Assembly (NCBI GenBank): GCA_002483265.1
Contig: DLHO01000005.1
Coordinates: 47,097-111,096 of the forward strand
From: Flavobacteriales bacterium UBA7666
Lineage (GTDB): Bacteria; Bacteroidota; Bacteroidia; Flavobacteriales_D; Crocinitomicaceae
Length of the DNA stretch: 64,000 nucleotides
Direction of reading: 5' to 3'
Each line of letters opens with the position of its first letter. The stretch's first letter is position 1. Position numbers and translations under genes: made by a program. Below the pieces are notes generated by a model, which saw only the letters and a list, made by a program, of their open reading frames with translations, made no database searches and was not told the DNA's origin. Positions 9,421-17,160 of this stretch are shown piece after piece.

Positions 9421-10959
9421 TTATTTTGCCAATAAGTTTCTCCAACTTACTTTCTCCTCGATTTTTGCTCTCAATTCTGAAATAGCAACACGTTCCTGTT
9501 CCATCGTATCACGATCACGGATTGTTACCGTATTATCCTCCAGTGTCTGGTGATCCACCATGACACAATAAGGCGTTCCAATAGCGTCTTGTCTGCGGTA
9601 ACGTTTCCCAGGAGAATCTTTCTCGTCGTATTGACAATTGAAATCAAAACGCAAATCGTTTAAGATCTCAGTTGCTTTTTCCGGTAAACCATCTTTCTTC
9701 GTTAATGGCATGATTGCAACCTTATAAGGAGCTAATTGTGCAGGTAAACTCAATACAGCACGCTCAGAACCATCTTCCAATTTCTCATTCTTGAACGAAG
9801 CGCTCATTACCGCTAAGAACATGCGATCCAAACCAACAGATGTCTCAACCACGTAAGGAACATAGTTTTGATTCAATTCCGGATCGAAATACTGTAGTTT
9901 CTTTCCTGAAAACTGCTCGTGCTGCTTTAAGTCGAAATCTGTTCTGGAGTGAATTCCTTCCAATTCTTTGAAACCCATTGGGAAATCAAATTCAATATCG
10001 CTGGCAGCATTTGCGTAATGAGCCAGTTTAATATGATCGTGCTCACGGTAATACTTATCTCCTAAACCAAGCGCCTTATGCCAAGCCAAACGAGCCGCTT
10101 TCCAATGGTTATACCACTTCATTTCATCTCCCGGACGAACAAAGAATTGCATTTCCATTTGTTCAAATTCACGCATACGGAAAATGAACTGACGAGCAAC
10201 AATCTCATTTCTGAAAGCTTTACCAATTTGAGCTATTCCGAAAGGAATTTTCATACGTCCGCTTTTCTGAACATTCAGGAAGTTTACGAAAATCCCTTGG
10301 GCAGTTTCAGGGCGTAGGTAAATTGTTGAAGCATCTCCGGCAACAGAACCCAATTCTGTAGAAAACATCAAATTAAATTGGCGAACTTCTGTCCAGTTTC
10401 TGGAACCACTGATCGGACAAACGATTTCCAAATCTTCGATAAGGGTTTTCACTCCTTCCAGGTCATTATTTTCCAAAGTGGTACGCATACGGTCTTCGAT
10501 CTCTTTGATCTTTTCTGCATTGCGCAATACATTCGGGTTCGTAGCACGAAACTGAGCTTCATCAAAAGCTTCAGCAAATTTCTTCGCTGCCTTTTCTACT
10601 TCTTTATTGATCTTCTGGCGAATCTTCTCCATGTGCTCTTCGATCAAAACGTCGGCACGGTATCTTTTTTTCGAATCTTTATTATCAATCAATGGATCAT
10701 TGAATGCATCCACGTGACCTGAAGCTTTCCAGGTTGTTGGGTGCATGAAGATCGCTGCATCAATTCCCACAATATTATCATTCATCTGTACCATGGATTT
10801 CCACCAGTACTGTTTGATATTATTCTTCAATTCAGAGCCTAGCTGACCGTAATCGTATGTGGCAGCCAAACCATCATAAATTTCAGATGAAGGGAAAACG
10901 AATCCGTATTCCTTTGCGTGGGAAATAACTTCTTTTAATAAATCTTCTTTCTGTTCCAT
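9421..10959 (-). CDS. glyS: Glycyl-tRNA synthetase, homodimeric single-chain type
   Basis: Charges tRNA-Gly. This is the single-polypeptide alpha2 class II enzyme (512 aa), not the alpha2-beta2 bacterial form. The N-terminus has YGFVFPSSEIYDG and ATYDYGQLGSELKNN. Motif 2 is visible around GKAFRNEIVARQFIFRMREFEQ, cited here as GKAFRNE and RMREFEQME. The loop after it includes HYANAASDIEFDFP. Motif 3 is ETSVGLDRMFLAVM. The C-terminal anticodon-binding domain (from about residue 415, YKVAIMPLTKKDG) ends in DRDTMEQERV. The start at 10959 lies only about 5 nt from a consensus -7 element, so the mRNA may be nearly leaderless. The symbol is sometimes written glyQS. Confidence 0.93.
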   Translation of the reverse strand: MEQKEDLLKEVISHAKEYGFVFPSSEIYDGLAATYDYGQLGSELKNNIKQYWWKSMVQMNDNIVGIDAAIFMHPTTWKASGHVDAFNDPLIDNKDSKKRYRADVLIEEHMEKIRQKINKEVEKAAKKFAEAFDEAQFRATNPNVLRNAEKIKEIEDRMRTTLENNDLEGVKTLIEDLEIVCPISGSRNWTEVRQFNLMFSTELGSVAGDASTIYLRPETAQGIFVNFLNVQKSGRMKIPFGIAQIGKAFRNEIVARQFIFRMREFEQMEMQFFVRPGDEMKWYNHWKAARLAWHKALGLGDKYYREHDHIKLAHYANAASDIEFDFPMGFKELEGIHSRTDFDLKQHEQFSGKKLQYFDPELNQNYVPYVVETSVGLDRMFLAVMSASFKNEKLEDGSERAVLSLPAQLAPYKVAIMPLTKKDGLPEKATEILNDLRFDFNCQYDEKDSPGKRYRRQDAIGTPYCVMVDHQTLEDNTVTIRDRDTMEQERVAISELRAKIEEKVSWRNLLAK

Positions 10960-10963
10960 GGCG

Positions 10964-10971
10964 CAAATTTA
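10964..10971 (-). promoter_or_regulatory. Bacteroidota -7 element (TAAATTTG) of glyS
   Basis: On the minus strand the sequence reads TAAATTTGC, a perfect TAnnTTTG match, immediately before GCCATG of glyS. If used, transcription would start at or within a few nt of the ATG. A -33 TTTG at standard spacing is not clear. Confidence 0.5.
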
Positions 10972-11005
10972 GATGGAATAGTTCAAACAAGGTTCAATGG
11001 GTTCA

Positions 11006-11047
11006 AAAAAAAGTAGGGGCGAAAAATTTTTCGCCCCTACTTTTTTT
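11006..11047. repeat. Dispersed palindromic element, copy 1 (also a terminator)
   Basis: A perfect 42-nt palindrome with core arms AGTAGGGGCGAAAAA / TTTTTCGCCCCTACT, continued by A and T runs. It follows the stop of the persulfide dioxygenase gene (minus strand, ends 11066) and precedes glyS, so it can act as a rho-independent terminator. The same core recurs at 13934-13971 and 59511-59545. Confidence 0.88.
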
Positions 11048-11065
11048 AAAATTTATTTTGTCAGA

Positions 11066-12463
11066 TTACTTTTTCGAGCTGCAAACAAAATCTGTTGTTG
11101 GGATTCCCGCTTTTTTAATTGCACCAAATCCACCAGCAATATCAATTAAGTTTTTGAATCCTTTTTGCTTCAATAAGGAGATTGCGATCACACTTCGGTA
11201 TCCACCGGCACAATGTACATAATATGGATTATTCGGTTTCAGATCACCCAGATCATCCAACATGAAATCCAAAGCAACGTGTTCTGCATTTTCCAAATGT
11301 TCTGCTTCGTATTCTCCAGGTTTACGTACATCCAAGATTGGAAGGGAACCAATTTTATCTGCAATGCTTTCTGGTGTTACGGATTCAATTGTTTCAACTG
11401 GCTCTCCGGCTGCAATCCATGCTTTCATCCCGCCGTTCAGGTATCCGACACAGTTATCATAACCAACTCGTGCTAAACGAGTCACCGTTTCTTCTTCTTT
11501 TCCTTCAGGAACAACTAATACAATCGGTTGATTGATATTCTCGATCAACGCACCAACCCACATAGCAAAAGTCCCATTTAATCCGATAAACAAACTGTTT
11601 GGAACAGCCGCCTGAATATATTCATCCTGGTTGCGGACATCTAAAACCAATACTTCATCCTGAATCAATCTTTTTACTTCTTCCACACTTAAAGGAGTAC
11701 TTCCTTTCGAAATCACTTCATCAATTGATTCATAACCATTCTTGTTCATCATGGCATTCTTAGGGAAATATTGAGGAGGAGGCAAAATACCTTCTGTCAC
11801 TTCTTTGATAAATTCATCGCGCGTCATATCTGCACGTAAAGCATAATTAGTTTGCTTTTGCTCACCAAGCGTTCCAACCGTTTCAGAGCTCATACTTTTT
11901 CCACAAGAGCTTCCGGCACCATGTCCAGGATAAACCGTCAAAGAATCAGGCAAGATCATGAGTTTATTTCTCAATGAGTCGAATAACATTCCAGCCAAAT
12001 CGTACTTTGTCAAATCTCCTTTAATTGCCAAATCCGGTCTTCCAACATCTCCAAGGAATAAAGTATCACCCGTAAAAATGGCTTTTTCGGTTCCATTTTC
12101 ATCAATCAGTAAATAGGTAACAGATTCCGGAGTGTGACCTGGTGTATGGAGCACTTTAATTGTTACTTTACCAACTTTGAATTCCTGATTATCTTCAGCA
12201 ATGATGCTTTCGAAATGTGTTTTTGCTGTTGGACCATAAACGATCTTCGCCCCTGTTCGCTTTGCTAAATCTACGTGGCCTGAAACGAAATCCGCGTGAA
12301 AATGTGTTTCAAATATGTACTTAATCGATCCATTCCATTCTTTAGCCAGATCTAAATAAGGCTGAACTTCTCTTAATGGATCAATCACTGCTATTTCTCC
12401 TTCGCTTTCAATGAAGTATGCCGCTTCGGCCAAACATTTTGTGTATAATTGCTCTATTCGCAT
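11066..12463 (-). CDS. Persulfide dioxygenase-rhodanese fusion (ETHE1/CstB-like)
   Basis: A 465-aa cytosolic protein with an N-terminal metallo-beta-lactamase fold of the ETHE1 type: THFHADFVSGH gives His54, His56, Asp58 and His63, then HTPGH (His110), GDTLF (Asp133) and YPGHG (His181). Two rhodanese modules follow. The first (about 255-355) has LVVPEGKEEE where the active loop should be and no Cys, so it should be inactive. The second (about 365-462) has HCAGGYRS with catalytic Cys418. The family oxidises persulfides (glutathione or CoA) to sulfite and moves sulfane sulfur. Start MRIEQLYTKC at 12463 was chosen over a 7-codon extension because it aligns with the family N-terminus. Confidence 0.88.
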   Translation of the reverse strand: MRIEQLYTKCLAEAAYFIESEGEIAVIDPLREVQPYLDLAKEWNGSIKYIFETHFHADFVSGHVDLAKRTGAKIVYGPTAKTHFESIIAEDNQEFKVGKVTIKVLHTPGHTPESVTYLLIDENGTEKAIFTGDTLFLGDVGRPDLAIKGDLTKYDLAGMLFDSLRNKLMILPDSLTVYPGHGAGSSCGKSMSSETVGTLGEQKQTNYALRADMTRDEFIKEVTEGILPPPQYFPKNAMMNKNGYESIDEVISKGSTPLSVEEVKRLIQDEVLVLDVRNQDEYIQAAVPNSLFIGLNGTFAMWVGALIENINQPIVLVVPEGKEEETVTRLARVGYDNCVGYLNGGMKAWIAAGEPVETIESVTPESIADKIGSLPILDVRKPGEYEAEHLENAEHVALDFMLDDLGDLKPNNPYYVHCAGGYRSVIAISLLKQKGFKNLIDIAGGFGAIKKAGIPTTDFVCSSKK

Positions 12464-12757
12464 GTGTGTCTTTTTGTAGAACAAATTTCGCGTTTTTTTT
12501 AACGCAAAAAATGATTTTTATCATAAGAAAGGCCAATTCCAATTTCACCTTTGAATTCCTACAGACTATTTTAACTGCAAAGGTGTAGAAGTATGCAACG
12601 TTTTTGCGATCACAGTCTTCATGGTATTGCACTTTCGCCGCGGCGGGCAGTTCAAATGAAATATGCCAACGGTTATTTTGTTTTAAGTGAAGTTTGGACT
12701 GATTTTTGATTTTTCCCATGCAGTTCGCAAAATTGCACTATTTTTAAACCCAAATAA
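12464..12757. other. Intergenic region with a GC-rich core, no supported gene
   Basis: About 290 nt between divergent genes. It contains a GC-rich island near 12636-12651 (CGCCGCGGCGGGC) in otherwise AT-rich DNA, and a minus-strand frame with no family match that mostly overlaps the dioxygenase start. The segment around 12590-12670 looks like dispersed intergenic repeat sequence that I associate with Bacteroidota genomes, from recall only. Confidence 0.35.
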
Positions 12758-12763
12758 TTGAAT

Positions 12764-13915
12764 ATGAAAAAAGGACTTAAGTACATTTCAGCATTGATGC
12801 TTTTATGTATTACTACCACTTCGCTTTTAGCACAAAAGGTTGAATTACCTAAAGATTCAGAGCCAGGTATTTATGCAGCTTTTGTTACTACAAAAGGAAA
12901 CATTATTGTAAAGTTAGAGGCTGATAAAACCCCCATGACAGTTGCCAATTTCGTTGGTTTAGCTGAAGGAAACATCACCCTTTTTGATTCTGTAAAAATT
13001 ACAAAACCATTTTACGACGGATTAAAATTTCACCGAGTGATCAAAGATTTCATGATTCAAGGGGGAGATCCTCAAGGAAGTGGAATGGGTGGTCCGGGAT
13101 ATAAATTTCCGGATGAAACAAGACCTGATTTGACTCACAGCGGACCTGGAATCCTTTCCATGGCAAACAGCGGACCGGCTACAAACGGAAGTCAATTTTT
13201 CATTACACACAAGGAAACTCCGTGGTTGAATGGAAAACACACTGTTTTTGGTCACGTGGTTCAAGGACAAGATGTTGTAAATAAAATTGAGGCAAATGAT
13301 GTGATGACGAAAGTGATTATCATTCGCAACGGGAAAGCTTACAAATCATGGAACGCAACAGAGGCATTCAAAACTGCTTATAAGAAAGTACAGGCTGAGC
13401 AAGAAGTGAAAAAGGCTGAGCAAGCAAAACAGGAAGCTGTCGAAAAAGAACGTATTGCGAAATGTGCAGCTATGTCTGAAGCAGAATACCGTGTTTACTT
13501 GTTGAATGAAATTCGTAAGAAATACCCTACGGCACAACAAACTGAATCCGGATTGGTTTACGTCATCCAAAAAGAAGGAAACGGTGAAAAAGCGAAAAAA
13601 GGAGACAATGTTTCAACTCATTACGATGGAACGTTCCTGAACGGTGTAGAATTCGATTCTTCTCGTAAGCGCAATCAACCATTAGATTTCACGCACAACG
13701 TGGGACAAATGATTGCGGGTTATGACGAGGCTATTTCCATATTGAGTAAAGGCGGAAGAGGTATCTTCGTAATTCCTTACTTCAAAGCATATGGTGCTGC
13801 CGGAAGACCTGGTGGAATTCCTCCATACTCGGATTTAGTATTTGATATTGAGTTATTGAATATTATTCCTGCTACTGCTCCTCCAATGGAAAAACAAGGT
13901 GGTGTAGAGAAATAA
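12764..13915 (+). CDS. Exported peptidyl-prolyl isomerase: cyclophilin + FKBP fusion
   Basis: A 383-aa protein with an SPI signal (about 1-24, ending TSLLAQ). Residues about 33-185 are cyclophilin: FHRVIKDFMIQGGDPQGSG, then ANSGPATNGSQFFIT and WLNGKHTVFGHV, all the catalytic-site segments. A charged, probably helical linker (about 205-235, KVQAEQEVKKAEQAKQEAVE) leads to an FKBP domain (about 265-375) with THYDGTFLNGVEFDSS, and IPYFKAYGAAG near the usual YGAxG site. Two unrelated PPIase folds in one chain suggest a periplasmic folding catalyst for outer-membrane or secreted proteins. The start is ATG 12764; the TTG at 12758 is less likely. A palindromic terminator follows at 13934. Confidence 0.9.
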   Translation: MKKGLKYISALMLLCITTTSLLAQKVELPKDSEPGIYAAFVTTKGNIIVKLEADKTPMTVANFVGLAEGNITLFDSVKITKPFYDGLKFHRVIKDFMIQGGDPQGSGMGGPGYKFPDETRPDLTHSGPGILSMANSGPATNGSQFFITHKETPWLNGKHTVFGHVVQGQDVVNKIEANDVMTKVIIIRNGKAYKSWNATEAFKTAYKKVQAEQEVKKAEQAKQEAVEKERIAKCAAMSEAEYRVYLLNEIRKKYPTAQQTESGLVYVIQKEGNGEKAKKGDNVSTHYDGTFLNGVEFDSSRKRNQPLDFTHNVGQMIAGYDEAISILSKGGRGIFVIPYFKAYGAAGRPGGIPPYSDLVFDIELLNIIPATAPPMEKQGGVEK

Positions 13916-13933
13916 TTTTCTTTATAAAAACAT

Positions 13934-13971
13934 AAAAAGTAGGGGCGGAAAATTTTCCGCCCCTACTTTTT
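13934..13971. repeat. Dispersed palindromic element, copy 2 (also a terminator)
   Basis: A perfect 38-nt palindrome with arms AGTAGGGGCGGAAAA / TTTTCCGCCCCTACT and A/T tails. It lies between the convergent PPIase (+) and GH16 (-) genes, where it can terminate both. Relative to copy 1 (11006-11047) the fifth position from the centre is changed on both arms, A-T to G-C, preserving the pairing. Confidence 0.88.
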
Positions 13972-14000
13972 TAAATGAATTGAGAATGAAGTTCCGATAG

Positions 14001-15047
14001 CTATTTTCCAGGGCTTTCTTTCTTATAAAACCGGAAGTAATCTATTTCCATGCTATTCGGGAAATCCGTACTTGCATTCGGGTCGTTGTTATTTCCACGC
14101 TGTACTCCAAGGTTAAAACGTACCTGCATTTGCTCTGTAAACGGCCAGGATTCATTGACTTTGTATTCTTCTCCTTCTATGATTGTATTGCAATCTGTGG
14201 GTTTTCCGCCTTTCGAATTAAAACGATACATGGAATGAACTACTAGTCCATCAATTGTCCAAACGATTTTATAATAATCCCATTCTAAGGTGTAAATATG
14301 GTAGTCATCACTGTAATCTGTTTTTGAATTCCCCCAATTGCCGTAGCATGGATGCATGTCATCCGCACATTGTGAACTTCCGCGATTAATACTGTCGCCA
14401 TGAATGGTAAAATGCGGATTTTTGGATAACCTGTTTTTCTTATATCTGCCCACACAATTGTACTCGTTCCAGAATTCAAAAATGTCTATCTCGTAATTGT
14501 GCTTTCCGTTTTCGCCATTGAAAAGCCAGAAAGCTGGCCACAAACCTTTTCCCCTGGGAATTTTAATCCGTGCTTCGTATTTTCCATAGCCAAACATGCG
14601 CTGTGATTCAATCCAGGCAGAAGAATATAGAAATGAAGACGAATCTTTCGTAGGCGGATTGGTAGACCAGTTCACTACATATTTTCCATTAATCGGAATG
14701 CTTTCTTTCCGGGCAGTCATCTTCAGAATTCCATTCTCGGTGGTGATGTTATTGGAAAGCGGAATTGCCGGTGTAGAATTTGTATTTGCATACCACACTT
14801 TGGAACCGTCATTTTCAAAATTAAACCCGGCCAAAACTCCCTGATACGGAAAAATCCAGTTTTTGGATGTCAATTCTTTCCCATCAAAATTATCTTCGAA
14901 TTCCAGCACCCATGACTGGTCGTTGCAAGAAACCAATTCTTTCTTAGTGATTTTCGTGTAGGCATCATCATAGCATTGCCCGAAACTGAATGAGGCACTT
15001 AGCAATCCAGCTGCTAAAGTCAATGCGCTTAGTTTATTTTTAATCAT
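14001..15047 (-). CDS. Exported glycoside hydrolase family 16
   Basis: A 348-aa protein with a signal peptide (about 1-23, ending SFSFGQ). Catalytic motif EIDIFEFW places the nucleophile Glu186, Asp188 and acid/base Glu191 in the E-x-D-x-x-E arrangement of GH16. Flanking segments also fit the beta-jelly roll: FEDNFDGKELTSKNW, GKYEARIKIPRGKGLWPAFW and YTLEWDYYKIVWTIDG. GH16 enzymes cleave beta-1,3/1,4-glucans or galactans; the exact substrate is not determinable. There is no carbohydrate-binding module and no T9SS tail, so it is probably periplasmic. Three beta-barrel genes lie upstream on the same strand, but no SusC/SusD pair is present, so it is not a classical polysaccharide utilisation locus. 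Confidence 0.88.
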   Translation of the reverse strand: MIKNKLSALTLAAGLLSASFSFGQCYDDAYTKITKKELVSCNDQSWVLEFEDNFDGKELTSKNWIFPYQGVLAGFNFENDGSKVWYANTNSTPAIPLSNNITTENGILKMTARKESIPINGKYVVNWSTNPPTKDSSSFLYSSAWIESQRMFGYGKYEARIKIPRGKGLWPAFWLFNGENGKHNYEIDIFEFWNEYNCVGRYKKNRLSKNPHFTIHGDSINRGSSQCADDMHPCYGNWGNSKTDYSDDYHIYTLEWDYYKIVWTIDGLVVHSMYRFNSKGGKPTDCNTIIEGEEYKVNESWPFTEQMQVRFNLGVQRGNNNDPNASTDFPNSMEIDYFRFYKKESPGK

Positions 15048-15070
15048 ATTCTCAACTTAACCGTTTGAAT

Positions 15071-15745
15071 TTACTCAATTTCGTCGTTCAAATTCATACG
15101 AAGTCCCAAACAAAGTCTGATGTAGAAAAAACGTTCATTAAAATCGCTAATCGGCAAGTCCTGAATACCCAAATTCTTCTGGAGTAGAAACTCCGGTTTC
15201 AGAAACAGATCCACACGTTGGGAAACAGGGAAAATCCCTCCCAGACTTACAGCCGGAGACAGTGAAAAATATCCTTCAAACTTTTCAGTTCTTATTTCTT
15301 TAATAGTGTTATCTTCTGGAGACATAGGATAGGAATAATATTTTGAAGTGGTATTTCCTGTTATGGGAATGCCCAAATAGGCACCCGCTTCCAGAAACAA
15401 TTTTACTTTTTTCCCCACCTTCAAGCGCAACATGACAGGAATAGAAAGATTCCAAAAGTTATAATGCACGTTGGTTGAGCTTGCCATTTTACCAACATAT
15501 GCACTTTTATTCCAGGTATGAAAAAAATTGGTTTCCAAACCGGTTTTGAAACTGAGTACACGTGCATCTCTAAAAACAAGATTTGCACCAAAACCTCCCC
15601 CGTAAAATGTGCGATCTTCTGAGTTACTACTTAAAGGATGGTTTGCCGAAAAGTGGATTTCAAAAATAGGGATTCCCGATTGAGCACAAAGCGTTGAATG
15701 CATCCAGCTAAATCCGACTAAAAAAAGTACTGCTAGTTTTTTCAT
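15071..15745 (-). CDS. Small outer-membrane beta-barrel protein (PorT-like), paralogue A
   Basis: A 224-aa protein with a signal peptide from MKKLAVLF (ends STLCAQ). The mature part alternates amphipathic strands typical of 8-stranded barrels (FYGGGFGANLVF, VLSFKTGLETNFFHTW, KLFLEAGAYLGIPITG) and ends near RLCLGLRMN, with a polar tail NDEIE. It is clearly related to the next gene (15835-16446): the FYGGG / FFGGG start, the LSFKTGLETNFFHTW / VSFRTGLDFQFFHSW strand and the LSIPVMLRL / LTIPIVLRI strand align. This points to local duplication. The start chosen is Met at 15745; an upstream Met would add 12 residues before the signal. Function unknown. Confidence 0.75.
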   Translation of the reverse strand: MKKLAVLFLVGFSWMHSTLCAQSGIPIFEIHFSANHPLSSNSEDRTFYGGGFGANLVFRDARVLSFKTGLETNFFHTWNKSAYVGKMASSTNVHYNFWNLSIPVMLRLKVGKKVKLFLEAGAYLGIPITGNTTSKYYSYPMSPEDNTIKEIRTEKFEGYFSLSPAVSLGGIFPVSQRVDLFLKPEFLLQKNLGIQDLPISDFNERFFYIRLCLGLRMNLNDEIE

Positions 15746-15780
15746 TGATTGGTGATTTAAGTACGAGATTATAGAAAACA

Positions 15781-15818
15781 AAAAAGGTTGTAATCCACAG
15801 AAGCGACCACAACCTTTT
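15781..15818. terminator. Hairpin terminator between paralogous beta-barrel genes
   Basis: Arms AAAAGGTTGT / ACAACCTTTT enclose a loop of about 17 nt and are followed on the minus strand by T residues. It lies after the stop of the 15835-16446 gene. The same GGTTGT / ACAACC stem is used at 17110-17141. Confidence 0.65.
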
Positions 15819-15834
15819 AAATATTATTTAATTT

Positions 15835-16446
15835 CTATTTCAAATGAATTCCGATGCATAAACGTCCGTACAAATTCGAAAATTCCTGATTGAAAGCCAT
15901 GCTGATTCCCACATCAGGTCGTATCAACAGATCCAGTTTCTCATTGAGCGGGATGCGCGCTCCTATCCCGAGTACCGGACCTACTGAAATTCCCGGATTC
16001 CAGGAGCCTTTAGTTGTTGTTACAACCGATGGTTGCTGATCATAATAACTGGTCACTGTTGCTCTTCTCTGGCCAGCTATTCCTACTCCCAAATTTGCTC
16101 CCAACTCAATAAATACCCAACGGATATTGATGCGTAAAACAATTGGAATGGTAAGATCCACATACGAGTAATGAACATCCTTCACAGAAGAATAATAGGA
16201 ATGAGAGTTCTCTGAATCACTCCAGCTGTGAAAAAACTGGAAATCCAATCCGGTTCTGAACGAAACAATCTTATCCGGACGAAAAACATGATTTGCGGCT
16301 AAACCCCCTCCAAAAAAACCTTTACCTAGTTCGTGATTTACGGAAGCGTGAAACTCATTGAAGAGATTCTTTAAAGGTTGTTCCTTCTCTTGTCCGAAGG
16401 AAGAAAGGGAAAACCCCATTACAACGATGAAAAGTAGGAATCTCAT
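15835..16446 (-). CDS. Small outer-membrane beta-barrel protein, paralogue B
   Basis: A 203-aa protein with a signal peptide (MRFLLFIVVMGFSLSSFGQ). Its strands match paralogue A (15071-15745): GKGFFGGGLAANHVFRPD, VSFRTGLDFQFFHSW, VHYSYVDLTIPIVLRI and FIELGANLGVGIAGQ, ending GRLCIGIHLK with a terminal strand. The central extracellular-loop regions differ most, as expected for barrel proteins. It starts 9 nt after the next gene upstream ends (16456), suggesting cotranscription with it. Function unknown. Confidence 0.75.
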   Translation of the reverse strand: MRFLLFIVVMGFSLSSFGQEKEQPLKNLFNEFHASVNHELGKGFFGGGLAANHVFRPDKIVSFRTGLDFQFFHSWSDSENSHSYYSSVKDVHYSYVDLTIPIVLRINIRWVFIELGANLGVGIAGQRRATVTSYYDQQPSVVTTTKGSWNPGISVGPVLGIGARIPLNEKLDLLIRPDVGISMAFNQEFSNLYGRLCIGIHLK

Positions 16447-16455
16447 ATTCTAAAA

Positions 16456-17076
16456 CTATTTAGTGAATTTAAAACCCAAACTGATTCGGCAAAACGTATA
16501 AGTAAGACTATAATTTTCCATGTAGGTGCTTGGACCTAATCCACCAGCCTCACCCATTGCTTTGGCCTTTTGATGGCAGATACTTGCTTTCACGTAAAGG
16601 TTTTGTTTTCGAACTGGAATGTTATAACCCAATCCATAAGCCGCATAAAAATTTCCTGTTTCTTTATCTCCCCTATAATTGCTTTTTCGGGTTCCGAATT
16701 GATTTCCTAAATCGGCATGCAGAAAAAAAGCACTCTTCCACAGATCAAGGGAAACATTAACAAACACCGGAAAAGTAAAATCCGTTCCCCAGCTACGCAC
16801 ACCCAATCCAATACCTACAAACCACGGATTGATACGAATGCCATTCGTACTTGTCAATTCCAAAGCCCACTCCGGATTCCGGATCGGATAATCACTTGCA
16901 TCTTTCATGCGTCCTATTCCAATTAAACCACCCAATTCATTTTTGGAACAAAATTGAACTTTTGGTTCTAATACAGAAAAGTCGATTTTTCCTTTTCTTA
17001 AAGAATCATTGGTTTGGCCGGATGAATTCAGAGTCCAAAACAAAGAAAACAAAAACACATAGGTGATTCGGATCAT
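16456..17076 (-). CDS. Exported protein, probable small beta-barrel, unknown function
   Basis: A 206-aa protein with a signal peptide (MIRITYVFLFSLFWTLNSSGQ). The mature sequence has repeated aromatic and glycine strands (WFVGIGLGVRSWG, FFLHADLGNQFG, FYAAYGLGYNIP, SLTYTFCRISLGFKFTK) and ends in Phe-x-Phe-Thr-Lys, compatible with an outer-membrane barrel. It is not obviously paralogous to its two downstream neighbours, but shares size, export signal and strand. It is the first gene of a likely three-gene unit 17076 to 15071, interrupted by a terminator-like hairpin at 15781-15818. Confidence 0.65.
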   Translation of the reverse strand: MIRITYVFLFSLFWTLNSSGQTNDSLRKGKIDFSVLEPKVQFCSKNELGGLIGIGRMKDASDYPIRNPEWALELTSTNGIRINPWFVGIGLGVRSWGTDFTFPVFVNVSLDLWKSAFFLHADLGNQFGTRKSNYRGDKETGNFYAAYGLGYNIPVRKQNLYVKASICHQKAKAMGEAGGLGPSTYMENYSLTYTFCRISLGFKFTK

Positions 17077-17109
17077 GGATCTTCAATTTTAGTTAGGATT
17101 CGATGAAAC

Positions 17110-17141
17110 AAAAAAGGTTGTACTTATCGTACAACCTTTTT
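17110..17141. terminator. Hairpin terminator after ppiD
   Basis: Arms AAAAAGGTTGTAC / GTACAACCTTTTT with a 5-nt loop. On the minus strand it follows the stop of the ppiD-like gene (17161) and is continued by Ts. Confidence 0.85.
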
Positions 17142-17160
17142 CATCTCTTGGAGATATTTC

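Noticed and set aside
12408..12719. 103-codon minus-strand frame overlapping the start of the persulfide dioxygenase gene
   Set aside because: It overlaps the established gene start and spans intergenic repeat-like sequence; no domain or export signal.
14001..17076. Polysaccharide utilisation locus
   Set aside because: A GH16 gene is present, but there is no SusC or SusD homologue, and the neighbouring barrels are far too small.
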